64,000 bases of DNA from Acinetobacter nosocomialis (GCA_025736915.1 CP107049.1:2914001-2978000), one strand, 5' to 3'; numbered from the stretch's first letter, positions 1 to 8,454 are shown. Translations and numbers: made by a program. The notes: a model not told the origin generated them from the letters alone.

Positions 1-332
1 TTATACTGCTCTAAATGCAAAAAGTGAAAAGTAGCTCAGAGTTGTAAAATTATTATTTAACATCAGTTGTTTTTTTAGGGGGATCGTTTTGCCAACTTGG
101 TTTATTTTTTTTAGCTTTATTACTTTATTTATTTCTATCTTTTTTGTATATGTTTTTTTGAAAAATAGAAGATTTTCAATAAAACTATGCATTTTAATTT
201 TTATTTTATGTATGCTAAATTTTTATTTATCTTTATTATTTTTAACTAAAAGTTTTTAATAGTATTTTTTAGGTGTAAAAGTATTATTTAAAGTAAATAT
301 TAATATACTTTACTGAAATATAAGTAAATTTT
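1..332. other. AT-rich stretch without a convincing gene
   Basis: This region lies downstream of the type II-like operon. A 63-codon minus-strand frame (1-192) is open, but it is Lys/Asn/Ile/Phe-rich as expected of AT-rich noise, has no ribosome binding site before its ATG, and resembles nothing I know. No strong intrinsic terminator for the operon is visible; only a weak TTACT/AGTAA hairpin lies around 310-327. Confidence 0.5.
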
Positions 333-794
333 TTATAGTTGTGTTTGTGGGGCTTCTTGGATTTTAATTTCTAAATCTTGATAGTGGTTTGTTTTATAAT
401 CACTTCGTAATTTTGAATTAATAATCTCACCCTTAGCAGTAGTCTTCACACCGATAATTTGTTTTTGCTCATCATAAATATAAATAAAGTATTGTTGTGT
501 TAGAGGGTCTTTATATATCTGCCTTAGGTAACGCTTACAAGGATAAGTTTGACCATCACATAAAAGCTGTTTGATGTCTTTAGGTAAAACTTGATGAACT
601 TGATAATAGTGTTCTAATGCTTTTATATATAGCTGTGCTGTACTAATAAAATCTTGTTCTTTAAGACGTTTCGTTTGTGTTGAGGTGATTTCGATATAGC
701 TACCCAATAAAATACCATAAACCAAAATAAACCATAAGAAAAAAACATAGGTCATGCCTGTTTGGGCTTTACCAAGTTTGGTAATTGCTACCAT
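333..794 (-). CDS. atypical minor prepilin of the type II-like system
   Basis: Last gene of the operon, 153 aa. The N-terminus has a short leader ending QTG, followed by MTYVFFLWFILVYGI, a hydrophobic helix in the place of a type IV prepilin signal, then a soluble domain. Position +5 after the Gly is not the usual Glu, as in a known subclass of pseudopilins starting G|MTY. I infer a pseudopilus subunit or tip component processed by a prepilin peptidase encoded elsewhere. Start: an ATG at 815 is possible, but the ATG at 794 has AAGGGAG about eight bases upstream and is preferred. The gene overlaps the preceding prepilin gene by 26 bases. C. 'CDGQTYPC' could form a disulfide. Confidence 0.75.
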   Translation of the reverse strand: MVAITKLGKAQTGMTYVFFLWFILVYGILLGSYIEITSTQTKRLKEQDFISTAQLYIKALEHYYQVHQVLPKDIKQLLCDGQTYPCKRYLRQIYKDPLTQQYFIYIYDEQKQIIGVKTTAKGEIINSKLRSDYKTNHYQDLEIKIQEAPQTQL

Positions 795-1167
795 CAATGG
801 ATGCTCCCTTAGCATTACTTTTTATGTCATATACAACCTGTTCACCATCCATATTGATATATATAGGTTGCCAATTCGTTTGTTTAGTAATTGGATCAAC
901 AGGAATATGTCTCAAATATTTTTCTCTAACAAGCTCATCTAAGTTTTTTGGATAATATCCTTTATCAGAATAAAAGCGGTCAATTGCAATCCGAATCGTT
1001 GCTAAATCGCTTTTAAGGGCAGATTCTTCTGCTTTGTCTAAGCTTTTAATATATCTCGGTAAAACAACGCTGAGTAATGATACAATAATGACCAGTACCA
1101 CCAAAATTTCAACTAATGTAAAACCACGCTCGATTTTACACTTACCATGTGTCATAACGAGTTCCAT
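769..1167 (-). CDS. type II/IV pseudopilin (GspG/H-like)
   Basis: Encodes 132 aa with a class III signal: leader ending ERG, then FTLVEILVVLVIIVSLLSVV with the expected Glu at +5. The rest carries the 'D.FY.DKGYYP..LDEL' and 'DP.T....W' features of GspG-like pseudopilins, but no calcium-binding C-terminus, so it is a minor subunit rather than the major one. It overlaps the upstream prepilin gene by 26 bases, or 14 if the in-frame ATG at 1155 (GGAAC upstream) is used. Assembly into a periplasmic pseudopilus is inferred from family and context. Confidence 0.85.
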   Translation of the reverse strand: MELVMTHGKCKIERGFTLVEILVVLVIIVSLLSVVLPRYIKSLDKAEESALKSDLATIRIAIDRFYSDKGYYPKNLDELVREKYLRHIPVDPITKQTNWQPIYINMDGEQVVYDIKSNAKGASIDGSNYQTW

Positions 1168-1615
1168 CTAAAGCGAGTTTTTTACTTTTGGAGTGTATAT
1201 CATAGACGTCATCTCCAGCTTCAGGAGCATCTGCAGGGCTAGCATAACTTCTAAGTGCCCATGATTCTGCTCCGCGAGTTTGATCAGGTACAAATGGATC
1301 GGTAGGAATACGTCTTAAAAAATAGATTTTCCGTCCCTTGATATCTTTTAAGTCAGGGACACCATCTACTAAATCAGTTAAGGTTTTGGGATAACCTGAA
1401 CTATCAATAGGCATATAAATTCTTCCTTCATCTACAGCTTGTTTATAATTATCTAAGGCTGTGCGTATTTGAATTAGAGCATCCTTTAATTCACGCTCTT
1501 GGCGACGTTTTTGATCTAATTGAATCAAAGGGAAAGCCATAGAAGCAATAATAGAAATGAGGGTAAGCGTTACCAACATTTCTACTAAAGTAAAGCCTTG
1601 AATCCTTGCCCACAT
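1142..1615 (-). CDS. type II/IV pseudopilin (GspG-like)
   Basis: Encodes 157 aa. The leader MWARIQG is followed by FTLVEMLVTLTLISIIASMA with Glu at +5, the hallmark of a prepilin-peptidase substrate. Downstream are the 'DNYKQAVDEGRI' helix and 'RRIPTDPF' loop found in pseudopilins, and an end 'YDIHSKSKKLALDGTRYDTW' reminiscent of the GspG C-terminus without its full set of Asp/Ser calcium ligands. It starts two bases after the secretin stop codon, so it is co-transcribed. Probable minor pseudopilin; which minor subunit cannot be said. Confidence 0.85.
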   Translation of the reverse strand: MWARIQGFTLVEMLVTLTLISIIASMAFPLIQLDQKRRQERELKDALIQIRTALDNYKQAVDEGRIYMPIDSSGYPKTLTDLVDGVPDLKDIKGRKIYFLRRIPTDPFVPDQTRGAESWALRSYASPADAPEAGDDVYDIHSKSKKLALDGTRYDTW

Positions 1616-1617
1616 GA

Positions 1618-3417
1618 TTATTTTATTTCCACAGTTTTACGGTCGGAATGGTGACCAAATTGATCATGTGAAGTTGTTAAAGTAATTTCACCTTTGCCTT
1701 TATAACCAGATAGGGGTTGTAAGGTTAGCAAAGCGAGTGACTGTTGTTTGAGATCATCATTCACTAAAATTTCGATACCTTCTAAAGTAGTATTGTATGT
1801 AACTGATTGAGTAGCTTTGGTCATTAATCGAATATCAGATAAGTTAAAAGCATTTCGATCAAATTTAAGTAAGGCTTTTGAGCCTTTGGCAATCGAGTGA
1901 GCTTCTAATAGGACATTTAATGGATCAGTACTTATAACCTCCTCGGGTACATTTATATTAATAATATTTTCGGAGACGGTGTGTGACTCAGCAATTGGTT
2001 GAGGACGTGATACAGGAAGATATGCAGATGGAGATATATTATTTGAGGTTGAACTTTTAACTTCACCTTTAAATTTTGCTAAGGAACTTTGGTTGTTATT
2101 TAAACTAATATAGTTTTGTGTACCCGAATCAAAGGCATTGGTATAGTTTAAACGTTCGGTATTACGACGAATAATTTTGGGGGTAATGGATAATAAGATT
2201 TCTGATCGACTTTTATCTTTTGAGCGGCTGGAAAACAAATTTCCTAATATAGGTAGCCGCCCTAAGAAGGGTATATTTGTAGCACTTTTACGTTCCTGTT
2301 CACGGATTAATCCTGCTAAAACCTCAGTTTCACCATCTTTAAGTTGTAGTACTGTATTGGCATTTCGTGTGCCAATTTGATAAGTCAATAAACCTGTATT
2401 GGTTCGAATTTCTTTGACAATGTTGCTGACTTCTAAAGAAACTTTAATTCCGACGTCATCATTAACTTGAATTTCTGGTTGAACTTCCAGAGTCAGACCT
2501 ACATCTAAATAACTAACAGATTCAGTGACTGAACTAGAGACTTGATTCATTGTTGAAGTAATTACAGGAACTTTATCTCCAACCACAATTTTTGCTTTTT
2601 CTAAATTTTTAACACGTAGAGAGGGGCGAGCAAGAAGATTGACTCGACCATTGGTATCTTGCAAATTTAAGGTAACAAGTGGGGAAATACCACCTACAGT
2701 AATACGATTAGTAGAGAGATTCAGCAGATCGTTTAAAACGACATTTGATGATTGAGTAGATATTCCTACTGGAGATAAAGAAACTTTATTAGGAATAGCA
2801 ATCCCCAAATTATTTAAAACCTCATTGCTGACTTCAAACACTTTCACTTCTAAAACTACTTCTGGATCAGGTTGATCATAAACTTGAATCAACTTTTCTG
2901 CAGCTTGTAAAATTTCAGGGCGATCACGTAGAGTAATCAGTCGATTTTTATCATCAATGTAAATAAATTTTGGATTTAAAATTGTCTTTAAAACATCCTG
3001 TGCCTTCTTAGGGTCACCTGCTTTTAAGACAAAAGTTTTAATTTGTAGGTCTTCGTACTGCTGTGTTTTATCTACTGTATCATTAAAAACCAAATAGGTA
3101 TTTTGATTCACAACTTTGTAGCGAAGCTTGCTGGTTTTTAAAATTAGATCAAGTGTTTCTGAAAGCTTGGCATTGCTAGCATAAATCGTAGTTTTGAGAT
3201 CTGTCCCCACATCACTGTCAAAGATAAAATTTATTCCTGCTGTTTGAGATACGACGTCCATCACTTGTCTGACATTGGCTTCTTTAAAATTGAGAGAAAT
3301 CTTTTTATCAAGTAATGATTGCGGTGTAGATATCTCCTCGTTTGCAAGTGCAAAAGTAGAGTAAGTGAATGTTCCCCAGAACAAAGTTGTTAATAAACAA
3401 TATTTTTTCATCGTCAT
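1618..3417 (-). CDS. gspD: secretin of the type II-like system (GspD/MshL-like)
   Basis: Outer-membrane channel protein, 599 aa. A Sec signal peptide ends around residue 25 (STFALA) and has no lipobox. It is followed by an STN/N0-like domain ('NFKEANVRQVMDVVS'), an N1-like repeat ending 'VYDQPDPEVVLEVKVFEVS', and the secretin core with 'VPVITSTMN', 'LLTYQIGTRNANTVLQL' and 'IPFLGRLPILGNLFSS', the diagnostic gate and beta-barrel motifs. Only about two N-domains are present, fewer than the canonical T2SS GspD. The last 130 or so residues form an extra beta-rich module of cohesin type (FDRNAFNLSDI ... LLTLQPLSGYKGKGEITLT). It directly abuts the PilP/GspC-like gene upstream. Confidence 0.92.
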   Translation of the reverse strand: MTMKKYCLLTTLFWGTFTYSTFALANEEISTPQSLLDKKISLNFKEANVRQVMDVVSQTAGINFIFDSDVGTDLKTTIYASNAKLSETLDLILKTSKLRYKVVNQNTYLVFNDTVDKTQQYEDLQIKTFVLKAGDPKKAQDVLKTILNPKFIYIDDKNRLITLRDRPEILQAAEKLIQVYDQPDPEVVLEVKVFEVSNEVLNNLGIAIPNKVSLSPVGISTQSSNVVLNDLLNLSTNRITVGGISPLVTLNLQDTNGRVNLLARPSLRVKNLEKAKIVVGDKVPVITSTMNQVSSSVTESVSYLDVGLTLEVQPEIQVNDDVGIKVSLEVSNIVKEIRTNTGLLTYQIGTRNANTVLQLKDGETEVLAGLIREQERKSATNIPFLGRLPILGNLFSSRSKDKSRSEILLSITPKIIRRNTERLNYTNAFDSGTQNYISLNNNQSSLAKFKGEVKSSTSNNISPSAYLPVSRPQPIAESHTVSENIININVPEEVISTDPLNVLLEAHSIAKGSKALLKFDRNAFNLSDIRLMTKATQSVTYNTTLEGIEILVNDDLKQQSLALLTLQPLSGYKGKGEITLTTSHDQFGHHSDRKTVEIK

Positions 3418-3912
3418 TTAAGTATAAAGTACAAAAAACTGTTGGTTGGTCAAATCTAGAATCGTGATCTGATTATTCTCAATGGTGTTAATTTTCCAGC
3501 GATTTCCTAATATATCGCCTGCTTTAACCACATAGGTTTCCCCATCGTTAGATAGAAATATTTTTTTCACTCCATCCGGATCAACCATTTGCCCTATGTA
3601 TTGGAAATTAGGTGCGATGATGGGTGGAGGAGCTTGAATAATTGGAGCTTTTACAATCGGTTTAATAACTGGAGCAATTTTAGGTGGAATCGTTTTTTTA
3701 GGTGTTTCATTAATCACTAAAAACTGCTGGAATATTTCCGAGTTAGGGAGAGTGTCCTGTTGTAACTTCAGTGAGTGAAACTCTAATGGGATATGATTAG
3801 CCTCAGTGTCTACTGTCTCTATTTTTTGATATGTTTCAGGTATTAACCAAGATACTGCTGTCAAAGCTAGTGTAATAGTTAATGCAGAAATGAAAATGAA
3901 TTGCCTGATCAT
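3418..3912 (-). CDS. GspC/PilP-like periplasmic coupling protein
   Basis: Encodes 164 aa: one N-terminal membrane helix (about residues 5-25), a Pro/Lys/Ile-rich linker (PPKIAPVIKPIVKAPI), then a small beta domain (FQYIGQM ... GETYVVKAGDILG ... WKINTIENN) of the kind that in GspC HR domains or PilP binds the secretin. This matches its position immediately before the secretin gene. A longer frame begins with TTG at 3933, but the ATG at 3912 forms an ATGA overlap with the upstream stop and has AGGA six bases before it. Confidence 0.8.
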   Translation of the reverse strand: MIRQFIFISALTITLALTAVSWLIPETYQKIETVDTEANHIPLEFHSLKLQQDTLPNSEIFQQFLVINETPKKTIPPKIAPVIKPIVKAPIIQAPPPIIAPNFQYIGQMVDPDGVKKIFLSNDGETYVVKAGDILGNRWKINTIENNQITILDLTNQQFFVLYT

Positions 3913-4391
3913 GTCTGTTCCTGCACTTGCCAAATGATATTTAAGGTAGGCTGTTTCTTTAGATCATCTTGTACAAGACTCAGACTTAACAAATGAATAT
4001 TTTGATAGTTTTTTAATTGATTTGTAACATTCATTAAATTACTAATTTCGCCATTTAGCTGTAATTGAACTTGTTGATTCTGTGGATCATATTTTGCATC
4101 TTCAACTAGAACATCAGCATATTGATAAGATTTTGTAATCTCAATTAGGGCAGTTCCTGATAATGTTTTGCTAGAAACTTTCTGAATATTTTGCTGTTTA
4201 ATATTTTTTTTTACTGCATGTTGTAGTTCTATATTTTCAGCTACGATTAGATTTAGATTTTTCTCATATTGGGGTAATACCAATAAATAGCTAAATATTG
4301 AAAACAAACACAAAAAGGCAATGACGAGATCAAGTCTGGTGAATTGATCAATAGATTGGCATACAACCCATTTAATTTTTTGACGATTCAT
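3909..4391 (-). CDS. PilO/GspM-like inner-membrane alignment protein
   Basis: Encodes 160 aa with a cytoplasmic N-terminus, one membrane helix (LVIAFLCLFSIFSYLLVL, about residues 20-40), a coiled-coil-like stretch and a small C-terminal periplasmic domain with 'VQLQLNGEISNLMNVTNQLKN', the ferredoxin-like fold signature seen in PilO/GspM. Start chosen at the ATG that overlaps the upstream stop as ATGA; a second ATG lies three codons earlier and neither has a clear Shine-Dalgarno. Assignment rests on topology and gene order between a PilN-like and a PilP-like gene. Confidence 0.7.
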   Translation of the reverse strand: MNRQKIKWVVCQSIDQFTRLDLVIAFLCLFSIFSYLLVLPQYEKNLNLIVAENIELQHAVKKNIKQQNIQKVSSKTLSGTALIEITKSYQYADVLVEDAKYDPQNQQVQLQLNGEISNLMNVTNQLKNYQNIHLLSLSLVQDDLKKQPTLNIIWQVQEQT

Positions 4392-4864
4392 AGCGTACAT
4401 TTTAAAGAAAACTCAACGTTATATGTCTTACTTCCACTTAAGGCTGATGTCGAAAGTATTTCTATTTTTTGAATCTGTTGCGTACTTAATAACGATGCCT
4501 TAAATAAACTTAGATCTTCAATAGAGTTTGCTTGTCCAGAAATTTCCAATTGATTCAAGCTTTTTTTATATTCCATTTTTTTTAATAGAATTTTTTCTCT
4601 AGAATATTGATTGATTTGCTCAATTATTGGAAAAGCATCTATTTGAACATCTGAAATTGAGGCTTTGGACGTTTCTTGATTCTGCTTGTTGAGTTTCTCT
4701 AATTGTGTTTGTAAATTCAGTTGGTTCTCTTGCTCTAAATCAAATTTCTGCTGTTTTGTCCACACTATGAACAATATAAATACAGAAATTAGGAGAAATA
4801 CAAGCAATAAACAATATCGAATAGGTTGTTTTAAATGCTTATAGTCATAAATCTTAAAACTCAT
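4388..4864 (-). CDS. PilN/MshJ-like inner-membrane alignment protein
   Basis: Encodes 158 aa: a short cytoplasmic segment (MSFKIYDYKHLKQP), a strong transmembrane helix (about 16-38), a Gln/Glu/Leu-rich coiled-coil region and a C-terminal domain with 'LNQLEISGQANSIEDLSLF' and a final 'YNVEFSLKCTL', as in PilN-type proteins, which bridge the ATPase-side PilM to PilO. The ATG at 4864 overlaps the preceding stop as ATGA and has GGAGAG seven bases upstream, deciding it over an ATG five codons earlier. Confidence 0.75.
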   Translation of the reverse strand: MSFKIYDYKHLKQPIRYCLLLVFLLISVFILFIVWTKQQKFDLEQENQLNLQTQLEKLNKQNQETSKASISDVQIDAFPIIEQINQYSREKILLKKMEYKKSLNQLEISGQANSIEDLSLFKASLLSTQQIQKIEILSTSALSGSKTYNVEFSLKCTL

Positions 4865-5460
4865 TTTATATCTCTCCATGTGTGGAGTGTTACGTCAATA
4901 ATCTCTGATCTAGGCTTACGAATAATCATATCAAGCATATGATTCACATGGATAAATAGAGTTTCTGTTGATGGTTCTAAACAGGAAAAAACTTGTTCTT
5001 TCTTTACATCATTTTTAAAGAGATAAGTGGCAAGAGGTTGAATGTCTGTATTGAAAAATTTACGCTTAACCAGATATTCTTTAAGTGCTTCCAACCAGGA
5101 TTTGTCAATTGCTATACCTAGATAAGGCTTATTAAACTGTGGTTTATCAAAGAAAAGTTGATATTTTTCAACTTCAAGATGTGGAAAATTTAATAAAAAA
5201 TTCTTTTGATTTTGTTTTACAAAATTTTCACTAGAATAGATCTGCTCTGCAGAATTAATAAAAATCTCATAACAGTCGGCACCCAAGAAAATAAAGCTTG
5301 GTTCGACCAACACAGTGTTTGAAAATAGCTCTGAAAGTTGCCCTAAAGGCTGCAATTGAGTTTCAGTAATCAAATATAATTGTTGCTGGGTAATATAATA
5401 TTTAGGCTTAGATTTATTTAAACGTAACACGGTTGACCTCTTCGAGTGAAGTTTCACCAT
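4861..5460 (-). CDS. short PilM/GspL/MshI-like protein
   Basis: Encodes 199 aa with no signal peptide and no convincing membrane helix. By position (between the ATPase and the PilN-like gene) it should be the cytoplasmic GspL/PilM/MshI counterpart that links ATPase to platform. It has 'LFIHVNHMLDMIIRKPR' near the end but is much shorter than PilM or GspL (about 350-400 aa), and I see no actin-like nucleotide-binding motifs. Its start overlaps the 3' end of the ATPase gene by 47 bases; only a weak Shine-Dalgarno is present, so the true start could be downstream. Confidence 0.6.
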   Translation of the reverse strand: MVKLHSKRSTVLRLNKSKPKYYITQQQLYLITETQLQPLGQLSELFSNTVLVEPSFIFLGADCYEIFINSAEQIYSSENFVKQNQKNFLLNFPHLEVEKYQLFFDKPQFNKPYLGIAIDKSWLEALKEYLVKRKFFNTDIQPLATYLFKNDVKKEQVFSCLEPSTETLFIHVNHMLDMIIRKPRSEIIDVTLHTWRDIK

Positions 5461-6994
5461 TTACTACCATTTCCAATGCCTGATCACGCATGGAACTAAT
5501 GCCATATTTCAAAGCTTTTTGTTTCATTTCTGCTAAAGATGCTCGATGAAGGATCATATCTTTGAGCATGTCATCTAACACGAGAATTTCTGCAATTGCT
5601 TTTCGACCTTTATAGCCGGTTTGGTTACATTCTTTACAACCTGAAGCAATATAGTGATCTAGTTCTTTCTGCTTACAATGCGAACACAAGATACGAATTA
5701 AACGCTGTGCAATAATGCCATTTAGTGCACTTACAAAATTAAATTGATCAATTTCCATATGCTGGAAACGACCAATAACATCAAATACATTATTGGCATG
5801 GACAGTGGTAAAAACGAGATGTCCAGTTAGTGCCGCTTGAATAGCAATTTCACCTGTTTCTTTGTCCCGGATTTCACCAACAAGAATTTTATCTGGATCA
5901 TGACGGAGAATTGAGCGTAAGCCTTTAGCAAAAGTTAAGCCTTTTTTAGCATTAATTGGAACTTGTAATACATTATCTAATGCATATTCAACAGGGTCTT
6001 CAATAGTGATTAATTTTTCATAAGGTTTGAGTGTTTCATTAATTAGTGCATATACAGTTGTGGTTTTACCTGACCCTGTAGGTCCTGTCATAAGCACCAT
6101 ACCATAAGGCTGGTTAGCGATCTGATGCAATTTTTCTTGATATTGTGAGCTGTATCCCAAGTCAGATAATAAAAGTTTTTGTCCCTCTTTTAAAATTCCA
6201 TCTTTATCTAATATACGTAAAACAGCATCCTCACCAAAAATCCCTGGAATAATTGAGACACGGAAGTCTAATAATTTGTGTTCTAGGTTAATGGTAAAAC
6301 GACCATCCTGGGGTACACGGCGTTCGCCAATATCAAGTTCTGCAAGAACTTTAATTCTTGAAACGATCTGTTGAGCAAGTTCTGTTTGATAGATTTGTTT
6401 GATCTTAATCAGAATTCCATCAAGTCGATAGCGAATAACTAACCCACCTGAAATATTTTCAAAATGAATATCGCTGGCTTTTCTAATATAAGCATCATAT
6501 AGAGCGGCATCGACCGTTTGAATTACTTCATTGGTTGCATTGGCAATACTATTGAGTGAGATGACCTCAACGTGTTCACCATGTGCTATATCACTTTGAT
6601 GTGTATGCTCTTGATCTATTGTAGGGTTACTAGAAAAACTTTGTATTTTTTGTAGATGTTGCTTAATAAACTCAGGACTGGAAAAATAAATTTGGGTATC
6701 TTTGGCTTCATTTTGTAAAAGTGAAGACAGGTTAAAATGCCAAGGAGAAGGAAGAATCAAAATATTTTGATTATCATGTTTTGCTAAAATTAAGTTATAT
6801 CTAAACATCTCCTGATAGCTGATTAAATGATCGGAAATATTCAACTCAATAGCTTTATTCCAGTAAGGAATTTTATATAAAGTTTCTAAATGCAAAATTA
6901 GATTAGATAATTGATCTTCATTAATTTTTTCTAACCAATTTACATTATTTAATGCTTTTTCTTTAAGGGAATTTAATTGAATTAGATGGTTCAT
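5414..6994 (-). CDS. gspE: secretion/pilus assembly ATPase, GspE family
   Basis: Encodes 526 aa, a hexameric ATPase that powers pseudopilus assembly. All family motifs are readable: Walker A GPTGSGKT (304-311), Asp box ITIEDPVEY (329-337), Walker B ILVGEIRD (370-377), His box TGHLVFTTVHANN (390-402), and a zinc tetracysteine C437-C440/C453-C456. The N-terminal 150 residues form a divergent N1E-like region. The start is an ATGA overlap with the stop of the upstream gspF-like gene, so the two are translationally coupled. Length is typical of GspE/MshE. Confidence 0.95.
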   Translation of the reverse strand: MNHLIQLNSLKEKALNNVNWLEKINEDQLSNLILHLETLYKIPYWNKAIELNISDHLISYQEMFRYNLILAKHDNQNILILPSPWHFNLSSLLQNEAKDTQIYFSSPEFIKQHLQKIQSFSSNPTIDQEHTHQSDIAHGEHVEVISLNSIANATNEVIQTVDAALYDAYIRKASDIHFENISGGLVIRYRLDGILIKIKQIYQTELAQQIVSRIKVLAELDIGERRVPQDGRFTINLEHKLLDFRVSIIPGIFGEDAVLRILDKDGILKEGQKLLLSDLGYSSQYQEKLHQIANQPYGMVLMTGPTGSGKTTTVYALINETLKPYEKLITIEDPVEYALDNVLQVPINAKKGLTFAKGLRSILRHDPDKILVGEIRDKETGEIAIQAALTGHLVFTTVHANNVFDVIGRFQHMEIDQFNFVSALNGIIAQRLIRILCSHCKQKELDHYIASGCKECNQTGYKGRKAIAEILVLDDMLKDMILHRASLAEMKQKALKYGISSMRDQALEMVVNGETSLEEVNRVTFK

Positions 6995-8040
6995 AATGAG
7001 CCCACCATATCGAAAATTGGGAGATAGAGTAAGATGACAATAAAACCTATACCACTTCCGATCACAATCATTAAAAGTGGCTCAATGACTTTTGAAAGTT
7101 TTTCGATGAATCTGGAAATTTCGGCATCATGAAAATCAGCAGTTTTTTGGAGCATTCTACTGATATTGCCGTTTGTTTCCCCACTTCTAATTAGACGATT
7201 AGCAATGGGAGTTATGAGCTTATATTTTTCTAATAAATCGCTAAATTTTTCGCCTTGTTTCAGACCTTGTTCAATAAATGGAATCTTATTTTTTTGATTC
7301 TGATCCAATATATCCTTACAATTTTGTAGCGCATAAATGAGGGGATATCCTCCTTCAAGCATTAAGCTTAATCCTCGATAAAATCTAGTGAAAATAACAA
7401 TATTATAGTAGTAGGAAAAAGATTTGATTTTAATTAGGCTAGTTAAGCCAATCTTAATAATATCTTTTCTATAATAATAAATAGCCAAGAACATGAGAAT
7501 AATAATCGCAATAATATAAGCTCGATATTGGGCGATATAACCACCAGATTGAATCAATAAGTTCGAGAAAAAGGGAAGTTTAAGATCAAGATCACTGTAA
7601 ATTAGTGAAAATTTGGGAATGAGATAGAGCAATAGAAATAAGAAAATAATGATGCCAATTATCAAAACAGTGAAGGGATAGATAGATGAATTGATAAGCT
7701 TATTTTTGATCTTTTCGATATTTTCTGCATAAGCCAAATAACGTTCTATACCAATAACTAAACTTCCAGTTTTTTCATTTGATTTAATAATTGCAATACA
7801 CAAATCTGGAAAATATGCTTCTTGATAAGACATGCTCTGAGATAAAGTTTTACCAGTTCTAAGGTGCGTATAAATAGGCTGTAGAACTTCATTGTAGATT
7901 TGTCCTCTTTCTCGTAGTACATCTACAACCTCTACAATACTTAATCCGGATTCAAGTAATGTCTTGAATTCATAAAGAAAAATTGTGAGATTAAAATGAG
8001 ATCTATAAAACAGATTTTTAAAAATATCGTGGTTTTTCAT
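6991..8040 (-). CDS. gspF: inner-membrane platform protein, GspF family
   Basis: Encodes 349 aa, somewhat shorter than canonical GspF/PilC (about 400). It has two repeats of the T2SSF domain, each with a cytoplasmic helical bundle ('ELFESGLS'-like TLLESGLSIVEVVDVL near 26 and SLMLEGGYPLIYALQN near 225), and three hydrophobic spans around 140-165, 172-188 and 318-345, the last near the C-terminus. These proteins anchor the ATPase and feed pilins into the fibre. It begins immediately after the gspG stop codon and ends overlapping gspE, so it sits in the middle of one transcript. Confidence 0.92.
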   Translation of the reverse strand: MKNHDIFKNLFYRSHFNLTIFLYEFKTLLESGLSIVEVVDVLRERGQIYNEVLQPIYTHLRTGKTLSQSMSYQEAYFPDLCIAIIKSNEKTGSLVIGIERYLAYAENIEKIKNKLINSSIYPFTVLIIGIIIFLFLLLYLIPKFSLIYSDLDLKLPFFSNLLIQSGGYIAQYRAYIIAIIILMFLAIYYYRKDIIKIGLTSLIKIKSFSYYYNIVIFTRFYRGLSLMLEGGYPLIYALQNCKDILDQNQKNKIPFIEQGLKQGEKFSDLLEKYKLITPIANRLIRSGETNGNISRMLQKTADFHDAEISRFIEKLSKVIEPLLMIVIGSGIGFIVILLYLPIFDMVGSL

Positions 8041-8454
8041 TTACCAGTTACCAATATCTGTATTGTCGTTCTCACCACCTATTTTTTTATCTTTACCAAA
8101 TGAAAAGACGTCATAGTCACTATTATGTTGACTAGGTACATTATATTGATAGGGTGTTCCCCATGGATCAGCCGGAATACTCTTTTTTAAATAAGGACCA
8201 TTCCAACCTTGTAAATTATTTGGACAATTTAATAAAGCTTTTAGGCCTTCTTCAGCTGTTGGGTATCGTCCTGTATCTATTCTAAAATTGTCCAAAGCTT
8301 TAATAAATGTATCAACTTGGGCTTTTGCCGTCGTAACTTCAGATTTATTAATATTTTTAAATAACTTTGGACCAACTATTCCCGCTAGTAATCCAATAAT
8401 TACAATAACAATTAATAACTCTAAAAGTGTAAACCCCAAAGTATTCTTTTTCAT
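8041..8454 (-). CDS. gspG: major pseudopilin, GspG family
   Basis: First gene of the operon, 137 aa. The leader MKKNTLG precedes FTLLELLIVIVIIGLLAGIV with Glu at +5. The body carries the GspG signature 'RYPTAEEGLKAL', 'GPYLKKSIPADPWGTPYQY', and the C-terminal 'DYDVFSFGKDKKIGGE..NTDIGNW' loop whose Asp/Ser residues bind calcium in true T2SS GspG. This marks the system as type II-like rather than a type IVa pilus. A TTG nine bases upstream is also in frame; the ATG at 8454 is preferred although its Shine-Dalgarno is weak. The operon promoter must lie in the AT-rich gap to its right. Confidence 0.93.
   Translation of the reverse strand: MKKNTLGFTLLELLIVIVIIGLLAGIVGPKLFKNINKSEVTTAKAQVDTFIKALDNFRIDTGRYPTAEEGLKALLNCPNNLQGWNGPYLKKSIPADPWGTPYQYNVPSQHNSDYDVFSFGKDKKIGGENDNTDIGNW

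Noticed and set aside
1..192. 63-codon minus-strand frame at the left edge
   Set aside because: Lys/Asn/Phe-rich AT noise, no ribosome binding site, no resemblance to a protein family.
333..8454. Type IVa pilus operon (pilMNOPQ with pilBCD)
   Set aside because: The major subunit has the GspG calcium-loop C-terminus, and there is no PilT, PilD or PilA-type major pilin.
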